64,000 nucleotides of DNA from positions 2,508,001-2,572,000 of the forward strand of contig NZ_PKRT01000001.1 in the NCBI RefSeq assembly GCF_002855555.1, read 5' to 3'. Below, in pieces: positions 51,350-60,415 of the stretch. The translations under genes and the position numbers were made by a program. Positions within the stretch are counted from its first letter, which is position 1, and each line of letters starts with the position of its first letter. This stretch comes from Novosphingobium sp. TH158. GTDB taxonomy: Bacteria; Pseudomonadota; Alphaproteobacteria; Sphingomonadales; Sphingomonadaceae. Under the pieces are notes generated by a model. The model did no database searches and was not told where the DNA came from. It was given only the letters and a program-made list of their open reading frames with translations.

Positions 51350-52661
51350 GCAGCGCCTCCAGCGCGGCGATCGACGGGCCCAGCGGCACGACCTCGCCCT
51401 GTTCCTGGCAAAGGAAGCCGCGCAGCGCGTCCTGCATGGCGATGGCCCGGTCGAGCAGGGCATCGGCCCCGGCGCGATAGGCGCCCATCAGCACAAGGTC
51501 GCGATTGGCCTCGTAACTGGCTGTCAGGGCGCGGAAGGTGCGGGCGTGCCGCTGGTGCAGCGGCGTGACGATGTCAGACATCACGCGGCTGAGCGAGGCG
51601 CCGACATCGATGGCGGGATATTGCCCGCGCTGGGCAAGGTCGCGGCTCAGCACCACGTGGCCGTCAAGGATCGACCGGGCCGTATCGACCACCGGGTCGT
51701 CCTGGTTGTCGCCATCGGCCAGCACGGTGTAAAGCCCCGTGACCGAGCCGCCGCTCGCGGCCGAATTGCCGGCGCGTTCGACCAGCTTGGTGATCGTGGC
51801 CAGCGCCGATGGGGGATAGCCGCGCGCGGCACCGGGCTCGCCCAGCAGCAGCGCGATCTCGCGCGCGGCATGGGCAACGCGGGTCAGGCTGTCCATGATC
51901 AGCAGCACCTTGCGGCCCTGGGCGCGGAAATGTTCGGCCAGGCTGGTGGCGAGCATGGCACCGCGCAGCCGCAGGTTGGGGGCATGATCGGCCGGCACCG
52001 CGATAACGGCGGTGCGCGCGCGCTTTTCTCCCGCCATGTGGCGCTCGACGAAGTCCGAAACTTCGCGCGCACGTTCGCCGATCAGGCCGACGATGACGAT
52101 CTCCGCCTCCGCGCCAGTGGCGATCATGTCGAGCAGCACCGACTTGCCGACGCCCGAACCGGCCATCACGCCGATGCGCTGGCCTACGCCGAAAGTGGTC
52201 AGCGCGTTGAGCGCCCGTACGCCGGTGTCGAAGGTTTCACGCACGGGCGAGCGATCGAGCGCCGACGCGCGCACTCCGCCGGCGGGCCATTCGTGGCGCG
52301 AGTGGATCGGCCCCATACCATCAATCGGATGGCCCTCGCCATCGACTGCCCGGCCGAGATAGGCCTCGCCGACATGGAGCATCCCCGGCCGTCCCTCGGG
52401 CCGCACCTTGGCGCCGGGGCGGAGCATCACCGTATCGCCAAGCAGCATGGCCAGCGTGCGGCCGTTGCGAAAGCCGATCACTTCGGCGAGCGGTTCCCCG
52501 CGGCCATGTGCCACCCGGCAAAGCGCACCGACCGGGACGGAAAGGCCGGAAACCTCGATCAGCCCGCCATCGCAGGCGGCGACAAGGCCATAGCGGTGCG
52601 GCGTGAAATCGGGCTGGGCGGCGGCCATGCCATCGAGCAGCGTAGCAATGGTGTTCAGCAC
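51333..52661 (-). CDS. fliI: Flagellar export ATPase FliI
   Basis: 442 residues, the standard F1-beta-like fold. Walker A is MAGSGVGKSVLLDMIA (about residues 166-181), IVGLIGERAREV follows, Walker B is KVLLIMDSLTRVAHAAREI. C-terminal helices end at ALEALLGEPG. Drives protein export together with FliH and FliJ. Overlaps fliH (52655) by 7 bases and fliJ by 17. Confidence 0.95.
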   Translation of the reverse strand: MLNTIATLLDGMAAAQPDFTPHRYGLVAACDGGLIEVSGLSVPVGALCRVAHGRGEPLAEVIGFRNGRTLAMLLGDTVMLRPGAKVRPEGRPGMLHVGEAYLGRAVDGEGHPIDGMGPIHSRHEWPAGGVRASALDRSPVRETFDTGVRALNALTTFGVGQRIGVMAGSGVGKSVLLDMIATGAEAEIVIVGLIGERAREVSDFVERHMAGEKRARTAVIAVPADHAPNLRLRGAMLATSLAEHFRAQGRKVLLIMDSLTRVAHAAREIALLLGEPGAARGYPPSALATITKLVERAGNSAASGGSVTGLYTVLADGDNQDDPVVDTARSILDGHVVLSRDLAQRGQYPAIDVGASLSRVMSDIVTPLHQRHARTFRALTASYEANRDLVLMGAYRAGADALLDRAIAMQDALRGFLCQEQGEVVPLGPSIAALEALLGEPG

Positions 52662-53248
52662 GATTCAAAGGCCTCGGCCAGGGCCACGCGCCATTGCGCG
52701 GGGCCATCCTCGACCCCGCCGCTGGAGCTTTCCACCCGCAGGTGGCCGCGCGCCAGCGACGGGTCGCCCTGTACTGTCCACTGCTGGTCAAGCTTTCCGG
52801 CCACCAGCTTGAGATCGTCGGGATGAAGGCGGATCACCCGCTCGTCATCGGCCCGGGCAAGCATGGCGACGGCGCGCTCCACCCGTGCGGCCAGCGCATC
52901 GGGATCGAGCGCAAAGGGCACCAGCGTCGCCTCGCACAAGGCCATTACCGTATCGACCATGCGCTGGCGCAGGTCTTCTGCCATCTCGGCATCGAGCCGG
53001 GACAGTGAGAGACCAAGCGCCTCACGCGCATCGGCATCGGCCTGGGCCTGCGCTGCGGCTTCTGCCCGTGCGCTTTCGATCCCGGCGGCAAAGCCATCGG
53101 AGAAAGCGAGGGCAAGCGGGTCTTCGGGCTCGGTCTCGGGTTCGATGGGCGGCAGGGGTTCCGCGAGGGGGCCGGGCGGGGCAAAGCGCCGGTCCTGCCG
53201 GAAGCCCGCCGCTTCCCCGCGTCCGGCGAGGGCGGCAAGGCTAGACAT
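52655..53248 (-). CDS. fliH: Flagellar assembly protein FliH
   Basis: 197 residues from the ATG at 53248, overlapping the fliG stop by 8 bases. N-terminal Pro-rich part, then an Ala-rich coiled coil with GFAAGIESARAEAAAQAQADADAREAL, and the C-terminal FliH region with LVPFALDPDALAARVERAVAMLARADDERVIRLHPDDL. Negative regulator and membrane linker of FliI. Sequence is weakly conserved, so the call leans on position between fliG and fliI. Confidence 0.83.
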   Translation of the reverse strand: MSSLAALAGRGEAAGFRQDRRFAPPGPLAEPLPPIEPETEPEDPLALAFSDGFAAGIESARAEAAAQAQADADAREALGLSLSRLDAEMAEDLRQRMVDTVMALCEATLVPFALDPDALAARVERAVAMLARADDERVIRLHPDDLKLVAGKLDQQWTVQGDPSLARGHLRVESSSGGVEDGPAQWRVALAEAFESC

Positions 53249-54269
53249 ATTCGTCGTCGCCCCCGCCCACGCCGAAGACGATCGTGCCTTCGGCGGCCAG
53301 TTTGCGGGCGATGCCGACGATGGTCTTCTGCGCGGCCAGGACATCGGCCATCTTCAGGCGTCCCCGGCTGGCGATCTCGTCCTTCACGCCATCGGCGGCG
53401 CGGCTCGACATGGCGCGGAAGAACACCTCGCGCGATTCCTCGTCGATGCCCTTGAGCGCATCGATCAGCACGTCGCTTTCGACATCGCGCAGCAGCGCGC
53501 CCATCGATTGCGGATCGAGCACAAACAGGTGCTCGAACTTGAACATCTCGTTCTCGATTTCCCTGGCGAGGCCTTTGTCGAGCTTGCCGATCTCGGGCAT
53601 CACGCGCTTTTCGACAGACTTGCCGGCACCGTTGATCAGGTCCGCCGCCTCGCGCGGGCCGCCCATGGCGAGCGGGGCATTGCCGTGGCTCTCGCGGATG
53701 CGGGTGGAAAGCAGGTCTTCCAGCATCTGCAATGCCTCGGGTGCGACCGGGCCAAGGGTGGCGATGCGGTGGACGACTTCGGGCTGCACGCCGGCGGGCA
53801 GCTGCGACAGCACTTCGGCAGCCACTTCCGGATCGAGCTGGACGAGCAGCACGGCGATCGCCTGGGGGTGCTCGTCACGCACCAGCGGCAGCAGCGACTG
53901 CGGGGTAAGCCAGCGGGCAAGTTCCAGCGGGCTGGGCGGGCGCTGGTCCGGCACGATCCGGGCCATCAGGTTGTCTGCCTTCACATCGCCGACGGCGCGG
54001 GTCATCAGGTTCTTCACCTGCCCCAGCCGGTCATGCGCGCTCAGCCCCAGCTTCTCGGTGCGGGCAACGAAGCTGGTGATGGCATGGGCGATCACCTCGG
54101 GCCCGATCTCGCCCAGCGCGCACATCTTTTCGCCCAGCAAGCGCAGTTCGGCGGGCTCAAGCCGGGCAAGCAGGCCGGCGGCCTGATCGTCGTCCAGCAC
54201 GATCATCATCACGGCAGCGCGTTCGGCATCGCCGAGGGCCTGGGGGTCGATTGCGGCGGCCTCGCTCAT
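53241..54269 (-). CDS. fliG: Flagellar motor switch protein FliG
   Basis: 342 residues. N-terminal domain AVMMIVLDDDQAAGLLARLEPAELRLLGEKM, middle domain with HPQAIAVLLVQLDPEVAAEVLSQLP (the EHPQ block, here DEHPQ), and C-terminal VLIDALKGIDEESREVFFRAMSSRAADGVKDEIASRGRLKMADVLAAQ, carrying the charged residues that meet the stator. Binds FliF in the MS-ring and FliM below. Overlaps fliF by 4 bases. Confidence 0.94.
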   Translation of the reverse strand: MSEAAAIDPQALGDAERAAVMMIVLDDDQAAGLLARLEPAELRLLGEKMCALGEIGPEVIAHAITSFVARTEKLGLSAHDRLGQVKNLMTRAVGDVKADNLMARIVPDQRPPSPLELARWLTPQSLLPLVRDEHPQAIAVLLVQLDPEVAAEVLSQLPAGVQPEVVHRIATLGPVAPEALQMLEDLLSTRIRESHGNAPLAMGGPREAADLINGAGKSVEKRVMPEIGKLDKGLAREIENEMFKFEHLFVLDPQSMGALLRDVESDVLIDALKGIDEESREVFFRAMSSRAADGVKDEIASRGRLKMADVLAAQKTIVGIARKLAAEGTIVFGVGGGDDEYV

Positions 54270-55906
54270 GCCTTGCCCTCCTCGGCGGGCTTGAGCATTT
54301 CGCGCAGGGCCTCAACCGCCTGGTCGGGCCGTTCGGCAACGATCTGCTGCGCCATCGAAACCTGCCGGCCAAGCAGCGCCGCATCGATCGCGCCGGTGAC
54401 GGGATCCTTCACCTGCGCCACGGCGGCCTCTGCCTGCTGCTCGATGCTTGCGCCGGTCGGGGGGAGCTGCGCGGCCGGGGCCGGATCGCGCTTCAGCGCG
54501 CGGACCAGCGGCTTCACACCGAGAAGCAGCACGAGCAGCACGCCCAGCAAGGCAACGCCATAGCGCACAAGGGTAAGGAACCAGCCTTCCTGATAGAATG
54601 GCGGCGGTTCTACCGGCGGGGCATCGAAGTTGCGGACCATCACCGCCACCTGGTCGCCGCGCTGGGCGTCGGCACCCACAGCGGCGCTGACCAGCGCCTT
54701 GATCTGGTCGATGTCCTGTTGCTTGGCCTTCTTCATCGCCGCGCCAGAAAGCGCGACGGCGACCGACAGCCGCTTGATCTTGCCCGGCGCGCCATTGGCG
54801 ACGGCAACCTCGCGGCCCAGTTCATAGGTGCGCGTGGCAGAGCTTTCGCCACTCGTCTGGGGCGTTGCCGGCGTGGCAGGCGTGCCTTGCGGCGGGGCCG
54901 GGACGGCAGTCGTAGCCGGCGGCGGGGTGTTGGACAGGACGCCCGGCACACCGGTTGCCGGCTGGGTCGCGCCCGATTGCGAGGCCGCCTGCGTCTCGGT
55001 GCGCAGCACGCCTTCCTTGTCATAGCTTTCGCGCGCGGAGGTGACCTGGTCCATGTCGAGCTCGACCTGGACCTCGTTGGTGAAATTGCCCTGTCCCAGC
55101 ATCGGGGTGAGCAAGGCATCGAGCTGGCTGCGCAGCTTTTCCTCAAGCTGGCCCTGCATCTCCAGCCGTTCGTTGCCGCCCGCGTCCTTCGCGGTCAGCA
55201 GCCGGCCATGCTGGTCCACCACCCGGACCGAATCGGGCGACATTCCCGGCACCGATCCCGCGACGAGGTTGACGATGGCCGCAACCTGGCTGTCGCCCAG
55301 CGTGCGCCCGCGGGCAAGGCGGACCATGACCGAGGCGGAAGGCGGCACGTTTTCGCGCACGAAGACAGACTTCTCCGCCTGCGCCAGATGGACGCGCACG
55401 GCTTCCACGCCTTCGATTTCCATGATCGAGAGTGTCAGTTCGCGCTCGCGGGCAGAGCGCAGGTGCTCGCCCTCCAGCGTTCGGCTGGCGCCCATCGGCA
55501 GGCTGTCGAGCCCGGCGGCGGCAGGCGAGGCAAGCGCGCCGTCCTCTGCCACCAGCATCCGCGCGCGGTAGAGATCGTCCTCGCCCACGGTCAGCGTGCC
55601 GGTCTGGTTGTCGATGGCATAGCCGATCTGCGCCTTGTCCAGCGCGGCAACCACCTTGGCACGCTCGCCGTCGCTGAGTTCGGAGTAGAGCACGCGCTGC
55701 GGCGCGGGGGCGAGCGTGGCCCAGGCCAGCGCGGCCAGGCCTATACCGGCGATGCCGCCGAACCACGGCAGCATCCGGCGCACCGGTCCCTGCGCGGTAA
55801 AGCTCTTCAGCCGGGTCAGGGCCGGGCCGCCTGCCGGGTCGGTAAGCGGGGCAATGATCGACGGGGCGGGCGCAGTGCCTGCCGCTGCGGGGGCAAGGTC
55901 AGCCAT
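54266..55906 (-). CDS. fliF: Flagellar MS-ring protein FliF
   Basis: 546 residues. First membrane span near residues 45-68, ring-building motifs including LYSELSDGERAKVVAALDKAQIGYAID, RAARERELTLSI-type block SARERELTLSIMEIEGVEAVRVHLAQAEKSVFVRE, a proline/threonine-rich periplasmic loop (about 315-370), and a second span (LVRYGVALLGVLLVLLLG). The C-terminal segment for FliG binding follows. Three bases after fliE. Confidence 0.93.
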   Translation of the reverse strand: MADLAPAAAGTAPAPSIIAPLTDPAGGPALTRLKSFTAQGPVRRMLPWFGGIAGIGLAALAWATLAPAPQRVLYSELSDGERAKVVAALDKAQIGYAIDNQTGTLTVGEDDLYRARMLVAEDGALASPAAAGLDSLPMGASRTLEGEHLRSARERELTLSIMEIEGVEAVRVHLAQAEKSVFVRENVPPSASVMVRLARGRTLGDSQVAAIVNLVAGSVPGMSPDSVRVVDQHGRLLTAKDAGGNERLEMQGQLEEKLRSQLDALLTPMLGQGNFTNEVQVELDMDQVTSARESYDKEGVLRTETQAASQSGATQPATGVPGVLSNTPPPATTAVPAPPQGTPATPATPQTSGESSATRTYELGREVAVANGAPGKIKRLSVAVALSGAAMKKAKQQDIDQIKALVSAAVGADAQRGDQVAVMVRNFDAPPVEPPPFYQEGWFLTLVRYGVALLGVLLVLLLGVKPLVRALKRDPAPAAQLPPTGASIEQQAEAAVAQVKDPVTGAIDAALLGRQVSMAQQIVAERPDQAVEALREMLKPAEEGKA

Positions 55907-55909
55907 TCA

Positions 55910-56272
55910 TCACACTCCCATCCGCATGATGTCCTGATAGGCGGAGAGCAGCCGGTTGCGCGTCTGCAGCGTGGCTTCGAAGGCGACCGAGGCTTCCTGC
56001 CGGGCCAGCATCACCTTGGCGACATCGGTCACCTCGCCGCGCTGGTAGGCTTCGGTGATCGATTCCGACTTCGCCTGGGTTTCCTTCACCGAATCGAGCG
56101 CGTTCCTGAGCGCGCCGGTAAAGCCCTCGGCCGGACCGGCTGCGCCCGTCTGCGCGGTTTCGGGAGCGGCCGTCTTGACCTGCTGGAGCAGGTTGGACCG
56201 GTCGATGATCTGCTGGCGCATGGCCAGGATCGACTGGATCCCGCCACCGCCGCCAATGCCACCGATGCTCAT
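55910..56272 (-). CDS. fliE: Flagellar hook-basal body protein FliE
   Basis: 120 residues. A short Gly-rich start, then GFTGALRNALDSVKETQAKSESITEAYQRGEVTDVAKVMLARQEASVAFEATLQTRNRLLSAYQDIMRMGV, the FliE pattern with the VMxAxQxAxxAFxxTLQxRNKLxxAYQEIMxM ending. Links MS-ring and rod. Overlaps the sigma-54 activator gene by 4 bases, so both are in the operon. Confidence 0.92.
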   Translation of the reverse strand: MSIGGIGGGGGIQSILAMRQQIIDRSNLLQQVKTAAPETAQTGAAGPAEGFTGALRNALDSVKETQAKSESITEAYQRGEVTDVAKVMLARQEASVAFEATLQTRNRLLSAYQDIMRMGV

Positions 56273-57561
56273 CGCCGGGCACCCGCAGCATTGGCGGCCA
56301 CCGCGATGCCGGCCTCACGGAACGAGGCGAGGCGATAGCGCAGCGTGCGCTCGGAAATGCCCAGCTGGCGTGCCGCTTCCACCCGGCTGCCGCCGACCGA
56401 TGAGAGCACCTCCATGATCGCACGCGCCTCGTGCATCTGGACAATGTTGGAAAGCTTGCGTCCGCCGCCGGCGGGAATCGGGACGGGAGTGCTTCCCCCG
56501 GCGACGGACGATGCCTCGACCAGCCTTGCGGCGCTGTCGAAGTGGATGTGTTCGGGCCCGATCATGGCCTGCCCCTGGGCAAGCAGAAGGGCGCGGCGGA
56601 TGACGTTTTCCAGCTCGCGCACGTTGCCCGGCCAGCCGTGGTGGCGCAGCATGGCGAGCGCGGCATCCGAGAGCCACGGCGCCGGCAGGCCCTGCGGCGC
56701 ATGGCGCAGCAGCAGTGCGAAGGCCAGCGGGGCCACGTCCTCGCTGCGTTCGCGCAGCGGCTTGAGCGCGAGGGGGAAGACGTTGAGGCGATAGAACAGG
56801 TCGGCGCGGAAGCGGCCTTCCTGCACTTCCAGCGGCAGGTCGCGGTTGGCGCAGGCGATGATCCGCACGTCAACCTTGATCGGGCGGGTCGCGCCGATGG
56901 GAACCACCTCGCCCTCCTGCAGCGCGCGCAGCAGCTTGGCCTGGAGCGGCAGGGGCATCTCGGCGATCTCGTCGAGCAACAGGGTGCCGCCATCGGCCGC
57001 GCGGAAGAAACCCTCGCTGGAACCCTGCGCGCCGGTGAAGGCGCCCTTCTGGTGGCCGAACAGCAGCGCCTCCAGCATGGTCTCGGGCATGGCGGCACAG
57101 TTCACCGCGATGAAGGGGCCGTCCTTGCGCGGGCTGCGGGCATGGATGAAGCGGCTGAGCACTTCCTTGCCGGTGCCGGTCGGGCCGTTGATCAGGACCG
57201 GGATCTCGCTGGCGGCGAGTCGCTCGGCCAGGGCGAGGATCGACAGGCTCTCCGGATCGAGCGCGATCGGCATGTCGGCCGGGGTGGCGGCGGCGATGAA
57301 GGCTGCCAGGGCCGATTCGCTGACCGGGTCCGCATAGGCCAGGACGTGCCGACCGGTGCCCTCGCGCCGGGTCAGCGAAGGGTGCGCGGCACGGGCGAGG
57401 GTGATCGCGGCCTTGCCCCCCGGCACGCCGCGCAGTTCCTCGATATCGCAGACAACCGGGGCATCAAGGCCCAGCGGGCTCATGCCCATGACTGCCTGGG
57501 CGCGGTGCAGCAGCGGTGCGTGCTGCTTTTGCGCGGCAGAAGAAATTTCCAGTCCCGACAT
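56269..57561 (-). CDS. Sigma-54-dependent transcriptional activator, FlbD-like
   Basis: 430 residues. The N-terminal part (about 1-110) is a receiver remnant with no recognisable phospho-Asp. The AAA+ domain (about 110-350) has INGPTGTGKEVLSRF (Walker A), LFGHQKGAFTGAQG with the GAFTGA loop that contacts sigma-54, and GGTLLLDEIAEMPL (Walker B). The C-terminal Fis-type helix-turn-helix is SSVGGSRVEAARQLGISERTLRYRLASF. It is first in the operon before fliE and is the obvious activator of flagellar sigma-54 promoters; the missing phospho-site fits FlbD-like control through a partner. Confidence 0.9.
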   Translation of the reverse strand: MSGLEISSAAQKQHAPLLHRAQAVMGMSPLGLDAPVVCDIEELRGVPGGKAAITLARAAHPSLTRREGTGRHVLAYADPVSESALAAFIAAATPADMPIALDPESLSILALAERLAASEIPVLINGPTGTGKEVLSRFIHARSPRKDGPFIAVNCAAMPETMLEALLFGHQKGAFTGAQGSSEGFFRAADGGTLLLDEIAEMPLPLQAKLLRALQEGEVVPIGATRPIKVDVRIIACANRDLPLEVQEGRFRADLFYRLNVFPLALKPLRERSEDVAPLAFALLLRHAPQGLPAPWLSDAALAMLRHHGWPGNVRELENVIRRALLLAQGQAMIGPEHIHFDSAARLVEASSVAGGSTPVPIPAGGGRKLSNIVQMHEARAIMEVLSSVGGSRVEAARQLGISERTLRYRLASFREAGIAVAANAAGARR

Positions 57562-57710
57562 CGAATTCCAACCCCGTCATTAACCATTCGATGGGGCTGT
57601 TTTTGGCGGGTGAACGACAAAAGGTTCGGTAATTTAAGGCCTGGCACAAATACTTAGGGGTTTGCCCGTGGAACGGCAGGGCCGGCGGCAAGGGCTTGCC
57701 GGCTCCGGCT

Positions 57711-57736
57711 TAAACTTGCCGGGGCATTGCCGGTCT
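57711..57736 (+). promoter_or_regulatory. Candidate sigma-28 (FliA) promoter of the flagellin gene
   Basis: TAAACTTG at 57711 and GCCGGTCT at 57729, 14 bases between TAAA and GCCG, against a consensus of TAAAGTTT, about 15 bases, GCCGATAA. It is about 70 bases before the ATG at 57805, with GGGAG as ribosome site. Near match only. Confidence 0.4.
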
Positions 57737-57804
57737 TTTGCCTGGCAGCAGCGCCGGATGGTCCGGCCCGCTGATCCATCCGGGACTTCACACGGGAGTA
57801 AACC

Positions 57805-58629
57805 ATGTCGGTAATCAACACCAATATCGGCGCGCTGCGCGCCGCCAACGCATCGACTCAGGCCGCGAACATGCTCGGCACGGCGATGCAGCGCCTGTCG
57901 ACCGGCAAGCGCATCAACACGGCCAAGGACGACGCCGCAGGCCTCGCCATCTCCACCTCGATGACCGCCCAGATCAACGGCATGAACCAGGGCGTGCGCA
58001 ACGCCAACGACGGCATCAGCCTTGCCCAGACGGCAGAAGGCGCGTTGAACGAGGTTACCAACATGCTCCAGCGTGTCCGCGAACTGGCCGTGCAGTCGGC
58101 CTCGGGCACTTACCAGAGCGCAGACCGCACCAACATGCAGGCCGAAGTCACCTCGCTCACCACGCAGATCAACTCGGTGCTGACCGACACGAAGTTCAAC
58201 GGCAACGCCCTGTTCTCGACCACGGCGGGCACGGACCTGACCTTCGACATCCAGGCCGGCGCGAACTCCAGCGACGTGATCACGCTGACCTCGACCGCGA
58301 TCGACGGCGGCAACATCGACGCCACCGCGCTCGACGTGACGACCGCTGCGCTTGCCACCACGACCATGGCGAACGTCGACCTGGCCCTGGCGGAAGTTGC
58401 TGCCACCAACGCAGGCTTCGGTGCAGGCGAATCGCAGCTCCAGTCGGCGGTGAACAACCTCACCTCGAACGCGACGAACCTTTCGGACGCCCGCAGCCGC
58501 ATCATGGATGCCGACTACTCGACCGAAACCACCCAGATGGCGAAGGCCCAGATCCTCAGCCAGGCATCGACCGCGATGATCGCGCAGGCCAACCAGAGCC
58601 AGCAGAACGTCCTGTCGCTGCTGCGTTAA
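57805..58629 (+). CDS. fliC: Flagellin
   Basis: 274 residues, a short flagellin with almost only the D0/D1 domains. [16 protein letters not shown] to the first helix, [30 protein letters not shown], then [31 protein letters not shown] is the N-terminal D0-D1 helix set. The C-terminal part ends [44 protein letters not shown]. The variable middle is only about 85 residues, Thr/Asp-rich. The only structural filament gene in the window and the only plus-strand gene in the cluster. Followed by two strong terminators, suited to high expression. Confidence 0.96.
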   Translation: MSVINTNIGALRAANASTQAANMLGTAMQRLSTGKRINTAKDDAAGLAISTSMTAQINGMNQGVRNANDGISLAQTAEGALNEVTNMLQRVRELAVQSASGTYQSADRTNMQAEVTSLTTQINSVLTDTKFNGNALFSTTAGTDLTFDIQAGANSSDVITLTSTAIDGGNIDATALDVTTAALATTTMANVDLALAEVAATNAGFGAGESQLQSAVNNLTSNATNLSDARSRIMDADYSTETTQMAKAQILSQASTAMIAQANQSQQNVLSLLR

Positions 58630-58641
58630 GGCAAGGCTTCC

Positions 58642-58666
58642 AGGCACCCGTCCCTTCCGGGTGCCT
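58642..58666 (+). terminator. First terminator after flagellin
   Basis: AGGCACCCG and CGGGTGCCT form a perfect 9-bp stem with a 7-base loop, 12 bases after the stop. The T-tract is short (TA then CC), so it may only slow polymerase or protect the mRNA end. Confidence 0.6.
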
Positions 58667-58693
58667 TACCCTGTCCCTGCGGGGCAGGAACTG

Positions 58694-58725
58694 GCCCGGC
58701 GGTCGCCCCCCGACCGCCGGGCTTT
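58694..58725 (+). terminator. Second, strong terminator after flagellin
   Basis: GCCCGGCGGTCG and CGACCGCCGGGC make a perfect 12-bp stem with a loop of five C, followed by TTTC. The two tandem stems would end the highly expressed flagellin transcript before the opposite-strand genes. Confidence 0.7.
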
Positions 58726-59038
58726 CGATTCCGCCGCGCGGGCGAAACGGGCGCTTGAGGTTGACAAGGTTGACACCGTGTAAACCTCACCTCTCGATCG
58801 CAAAGCCTCGATTCCTGCGTCGTTGCGACCGCATCACCCGGCAATTGCGCGCAGGAAAATAAAAAACCGGCTGGCCTGGACCAGGCGGAAGGGAGGGAAA
58901 GCGGACGATGCGAAAGAGCCTGCCCGACGCGGGGCGGCCTATTCTTTCGCATGGCGGGCGGGGTGTAGGAAAGCGGGATTGCAGGCCTTGTCAGACGGCT
59001 CTGAGAGCTTTTGCCAGCAACAGCCCGCCTTCGGGCGC
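58726..59038. other. Non-coding gap with an inverted repeat
   Basis: No gene is visible. ATGCGAAAGA (58907-58916) and TCTTTCGCAT (58942-58951) are perfect 10-bp complements, with an inner GC-rich pairing in the 25 bases between. GCCTGGACCAGGC (58873-58885) is a separate palindrome. This could be a small structured RNA or operator; nothing else is seen. Confidence 0.4.
59023..59036 (-). terminator. Weak stem-loop after the NTF2-like gene
   Basis: GCCCG and CGGGC pair as a 5-bp stem with a 4-base loop directly after the stop at 59039. On the minus strand it is followed by TGTT. Possible weak terminator. Confidence 0.3.
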
Positions 59039-59449
59039 TCAGCCCATTTCCTCGATCATCACCTTGTAGACGCGGGCGGCGAACAGCCACTGGCCGCCCT
59101 GCTTGCGCAGCACGTCCTCATAGCGGCCGACCAGCCGGTGCCCGCCCGCTCCGTCCTTGAAGACGAGCCGTTCCTGCGCATAGGACCGGCAGGTGGCGGT
59201 ATCGCCCGCGATTTCGCAGGAACCGATCTGGCCAAGGAAGCTGGTGGTTTCGACATTGCCCATCAGCCCGTCATAGGTCGCGGCGATGGCGGCCTTGCCC
59301 GAGACATCGAAGTAATGGGTCCACCAGCTGGCATCGTCGGTCCAGCAGGCCAGCCAGTCGGCACGGTCCATCCGGCACGAAGCGTCGGTATAGCTGTCGA
59401 ACAGCTCGCGGATGGCGATGCGGTCTTCGATCGGGCCGGTGAACGGCAT
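59039..59449 (-). CDS. NTF2-like/SnoaL-type protein
   Basis: 136 residues from the ATG at 59449 (MPFTGPIEDRIAIRELFDSY). DRIAIRELFDSYTDASCRMDRADWLACWTDDASWWTHYFDVSGKAAI is the SnoaL_4/ketosteroid-isomerase-like start; GQWLFAARVYKVMIEE ends the barrel. A small enzyme or binding protein of unknown substrate, normally found in catabolic regions. Here it sits alone between flagellin and motB; I see no reason to link it to motility. It resembles in fold, not closely in sequence, the protein at 13029-13580. Confidence 0.8.
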   Translation of the reverse strand: MPFTGPIEDRIAIRELFDSYTDASCRMDRADWLACWTDDASWWTHYFDVSGKAAIAATYDGLMGNVETTSFLGQIGSCEIAGDTATCRSYAQERLVFKDGAGGHRLVGRYEDVLRKQGGQWLFAARVYKVMIEEMG

Positions 59450-59572
59450 GGCAGGCTCTCCCCTGGTTGCCGGGGCGAAGATTGCCTGACTGGAGCGCCA
59501 GCGCAAGGCGGCAAACGAAATTGATCGCCGTTGCGAGGGCCTGTGCGCCCTGCGATGGCGGGATGCGCGCGC

Positions 59573-60412
59573 CTAGTTCGACAGGGTGATGGAGATTCGC
59601 CGGTTGCGCGGGTCTTGCGGGTTGTCCTGCACCAGCAGCTCGCGATCGGCGACGCCTTCGATGCGCTTGAAGCGGTTTTCGGCAATGCCGCCCAGCATCA
59701 GCGCCTGTCGGGTCGCCTCGGCGCGGCCGGCGGAGAGCGACCAGTTGTTGGCCACCTGCCCGCGCTTCCACGGCAGCGAATCGGTATGCCCGCGCACCGA
59801 TACCGACCCCGGTTCGGGGTTGAGCGTCTCGGTGATCGCCTTGAGCAGGTCGCGCGCCTGCGGGGTCAGCACGGTGGTGCCCAGCTGGAACATGGCGAAC
59901 TGGGCATCGTCGACCAGGTCGATGCGGATGCCTTCGGTGGTGTCCACCATCTTCACCTGCCGCGCCAGTCGGCGCAGGGCTTCGGTCTTGTTCAGCTTTT
60001 CGGCCAGGACCTGCTTCATCCGGTTCATTTTCTGCACCCGGCCCGCGCCGTCCTTCGAACCCCCGGTGGTGTCGCGCGGGATGGTCAGCGCCTTGGTGCC
60101 GGTCTGCCCGGCGCGGTGGGGATAATTGTCCACATCGACGATGGACGATCCGCCCAGCAGGCCGTTGGCCCCGGCGCTTTCCTGCCGCAGCTTGACCAGT
60201 GTGGGGGTGAAATAGTCGGCAATGCCCTTGCGCTGCTTTTCGGTCGTCGCGCCCAGCAGCCAGAGCAGCAGGAAGAAGGCCATCATGGCAGTGACGAAGT
60301 CCGCATAGGCCACCTTCCACGCGCCGCCGTGATGGCCGCCGGCCACGATGGTGACCTTCTTGACGATGATCGGCGGGGGCAGTTCGTTCTTGCCGCGCGG
60401 TGACTTGGCCAT
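59573..60412 (-). CDS. motB: Flagellar motor stator protein MotB
   Basis: 279 residues. One membrane span after a short cytoplasmic start: AYADFVTAMMAFFLLLWLL, with the proton-carrying Asp at about 38. Plug and linker follow, then the OmpA-like peptidoglycan-binding domain with VRGHTDSLPWKRGQ, NNWSLSAGRAEATRQAL and the ending PQDPRNRRISITL. Anchors the stator to the wall. Three bases from motA (60416), same operon. Confidence 0.94.
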   Translation of the reverse strand: MAKSPRGKNELPPPIIVKKVTIVAGGHHGGAWKVAYADFVTAMMAFFLLLWLLGATTEKQRKGIADYFTPTLVKLRQESAGANGLLGGSSIVDVDNYPHRAGQTGTKALTIPRDTTGGSKDGAGRVQKMNRMKQVLAEKLNKTEALRRLARQVKMVDTTEGIRIDLVDDAQFAMFQLGTTVLTPQARDLLKAITETLNPEPGSVSVRGHTDSLPWKRGQVANNWSLSAGRAEATRQALMLGGIAENRFKRIEGVADRELLVQDNPQDPRNRRISITLSN

Positions 60413-60415
60413 GGA

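Noticed and set aside
57690-57722. Sigma-54 promoter before flagellin
   Set aside because: GG and GC pairs occur but with 9 rather than 10 bases between; the sigma-28-like match is better.
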